DNA of 6,354 nucleotides from Halieaceae bacterium UBA4438 (GTDB taxonomy: Bacteria; Pseudomonadota; Gammaproteobacteria; Pseudomonadales; Halieaceae). The DNA lies in the NCBI GenBank assembly GCA_002390485.1, contig DGPO01000095.1:1-6354 (forward strand), in the 5' to 3' direction. The position numbers and the translations under genes were made by a program. Below, piece by piece: positions 5,074 through 6,354 of the stretch (positions are counted from its first letter, which is position 1; the number at the start of each line of letters is the position of its first letter). The notes below the pieces were generated by a model. It was not told the DNA's origin. It saw nothing but the letters and a program-made list of their open reading frames with translations, and made no database searches.

Positions 5074-6354
5074 TCAACGCTCCAGGCGCGCGAAATAGTC
5101 TCTCGCCGCAACCATCACTCTAGGCGCCAGGACGATAGTGCTCACCATGGTGGGGAGCGCCATCAATCCGTAACTCCCCGAAATCAAGTTGAAAACGACG
5201 TCGACACTGACGCTTGCGCCAAACACGACCGCCGCAATGAAAAACCATCGAAAATAAGGCTGCCACGCGGCACCTGCTAAGAATCCAAAACACTTCGCGC
5301 CAAAATACCACCCGGTAAACATCGTGGTAGTGCTTAAAATAAGAGCAACGAACCCGAGGGCGAGTAAACCAATGGTGCCCATTTCGTTTTGAACCGCATT
5401 AGCCGTAAGCGTTATCCCTGAAAGCTCACCCGGGTTTTGCCACTCACCGGCGAGCAAAATCACCAGTGCCGTGCAGGTACACACCAGTAAGGTGTCGAAT
5501 ATGGGACCCAGCGTTGCAACCATGCCTTCGCGTATGGGCTCATTTGTTTTTGCTGCGCCGTGCGCCATCACCTCAGTGCCGACACCCGCCTCGTTTGAAA
5601 AAACGCCACGACTAACGCCAATCAGCATAATGCCCACGAAACCACCCCCGACCGCGGTTGGACTGAAGGCCTCAGAGACAATCAACCACAACAGCGCGGG
5701 CACCTCGGAGAGGTGGCTCAGCACCACGTACAAGGTCATGGTGACGTAGACAACAACCATCGCGGGTAATGAGCGTACCGCAACCATGGCAACGCGCGGT
5801 AAACCACCAAAAATCACTACTGCGACGAGCACGGCCAAACCCAGTCCAGTCGCGAGTCCAGACCAAACAGGAGGCGCGCCATCAAAAACGGTCTGGCCAA
5901 TCAACGCCGTGAGCTGATTCGCCTGAAACATGGGCAACGTGCCGATCAAACCCGCCACGGAAAACAAAACGGCCAACGGATAGAATGATCGAGGCAGTGC
6001 CTCTCGAATGACATACATCGGGCCGCCCTGAAGGTTGCCCTCACTGTCGCGTCCGCGGTACATCACACCGAGCGAACACGTGAAAAATTTGGTCGCAATG
6101 CCGACAACTGCAGACACCCACATCCAGAAAATAGCGCCCGGTCCTCCAGCGACAATAGCCAGTGCAACGCCCGCAATATTACCCAAGCCCATGGTGTTAG
6201 AAAGCGCCGCCGCGAGTGCCTGGAAGTGCGACAACTCGCCTTCCTCGTCGGGGGTGTCATAACGACCGGACATCACAGCAAACGCGTGACCCAGGTATCG
6301 GTAAGGAAGTGCCCGAGAGATTACAAGAAAGAACGCGCCTCCACCCAGCAGTAA
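5074..6354 (-). CDS. AGCS-family sodium:alanine/glycine symporter, 5' end missing
   Basis: The minus-strand frame stays open to the right edge, so the ATG/GTG near 6271-6276 is internal. The 26 upstream residues (LLLGGGAFFLVISRALPYRY, then LGHAFA) match the first transmembrane helix of the family, leaving 426 residues in view and probably a few tens missing. In window numbering from the edge, EGELSHFQALAAALSNTMG (38-56) and LGNIAGVALA (57-66) form the conserved first core region. GGPGAIFWMWVSAVVGIATK (70-89) follows, with LQGGPMYVIREALP near 108-121. The strongest signature is RGVFSNEAGVGTEVMAHGAA (249-268), continued by KTNEPIREG. About ten hydrophobic segments can be seen. Characterised members import alanine or glycine with sodium across the inner membrane. 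The gene leads a minus-strand set with the small membrane protein and the serine hydrolase. Any promoter lies outside the window. Confidence 0.93.
   Translation of the reverse strand, partial: LLLGGGAFFLVISRALPYRYLGHAFAVMSGRYDTPDEEGELSHFQALAAALSNTMGLGNIAGVALAIVAGGPGAIFWMWVSAVVGIATKFFTCSLGVMYRGRDSEGNLQGGPMYVIREALPRSFYPLAVLFSVAGLIGTLPMFQANQLTALIGQTVFDGAPPVWSGLATGLGLAVLVAVVIFGGLPRVAMVAVRSLPAMVVVYVTMTLYVVLSHLSEVPALLWLIVSEAFSPTAVGGGFVGIMLIGVSRGVFSNEAGVGTEVMAHGAAKTNEPIREGMVATLGPIFDTLLVCTCTALVILLAGEWQNPGELSGITLTANAVQNEMGTIGLLALGFVALILSTTTMFTGWYFGAKCFGFLAGAAWQPYFRWFFIAAVVFGASVSVDVVFNLISGSYGLMALPTMVSTIVLAPRVMVAARDYFARLER

Noticed and set aside
6271..6276. GTG/ATG pair as the start of the symporter gene
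   Set aside because: The frame remains open to the right edge and the 26 upstream residues match the first transmembrane helix of the AGCS family, so these codons are internal.

Overview
The window looks like ordinary chromosomal DNA from a marine-type gammaproteobacterium, with OM60/NOR5-like Halieaceae as a plausible but unproven guess. The basis is moderate GC with short AT-rich gaps, dense gene packing, Shine-Dalgarno-led starts including GTG, and a gene set typical of marine heterotrophs: PhyH-type dioxygenase, VOC protein, acrylyl-CoA reductase-like MDR enzyme, beta-lactamase-fold hydrolase and AGCS sodium symporter. I see no transposase, integrase, phage gene, CRISPR array, rRNA or tRNA, and no frameshifted gene.

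Layout from left to right. Positions 1-188 (minus) hold the first 62 codons of a phytanoyl-CoA dioxygenase family protein that runs off the left edge. A 162-bp divergent spacer follows, carrying a perfectly abutting 13-bp tandem repeat and flanking short repeats that look operator-like. Positions 351-1055 (plus) encode a single-domain VOC metalloprotein with a 2-His-1-Glu set and a long C-terminal tail. It converges, with a 3-bp gap, on an alpha/beta hydrolase (1059-2213, minus) with a complete Ser-Asp-His triad. A second divergent spacer carries a good extended -10 promoter candidate for an AcuI/YhdH-type NADPH-dependent acrylyl-CoA reductase (2371-3354, plus). The end of that gene overlaps by 24 bp the end of a membrane-anchored serine hydrolase of beta-lactamase fold (3331-4683, minus). 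Upstream of the hydrolase on the same strand are a two-helix small membrane protein (4752-5030) and an AGCS-family sodium:amino-acid symporter (5074 to the right edge, 5' end missing).

The window therefore has two kinds of arrangement. The left half is single genes in alternating divergent and convergent orientation, joined only by shared intergenic control regions. The right half is a three-gene minus-strand set (symporter, small membrane protein, periplasm-facing hydrolase) with gaps of 43 and 68 bp that could be one transcript; a reasonable inference is release of an amino-acid-type product outside the membrane and its uptake by the symporter, but nothing in the sequence fixes the substrate. 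AcuI suggests handling of acrylyl-CoA (from DMSP, acrylate or 3-hydroxypropionate), although no other gene of those routes is in view. I do not see a clearly new multi-gene system here. The most notable items are the tandem-repeat operator-like region at 261-314, the small membrane protein, and the uncharacterised hydrolase and VOC enzymes.
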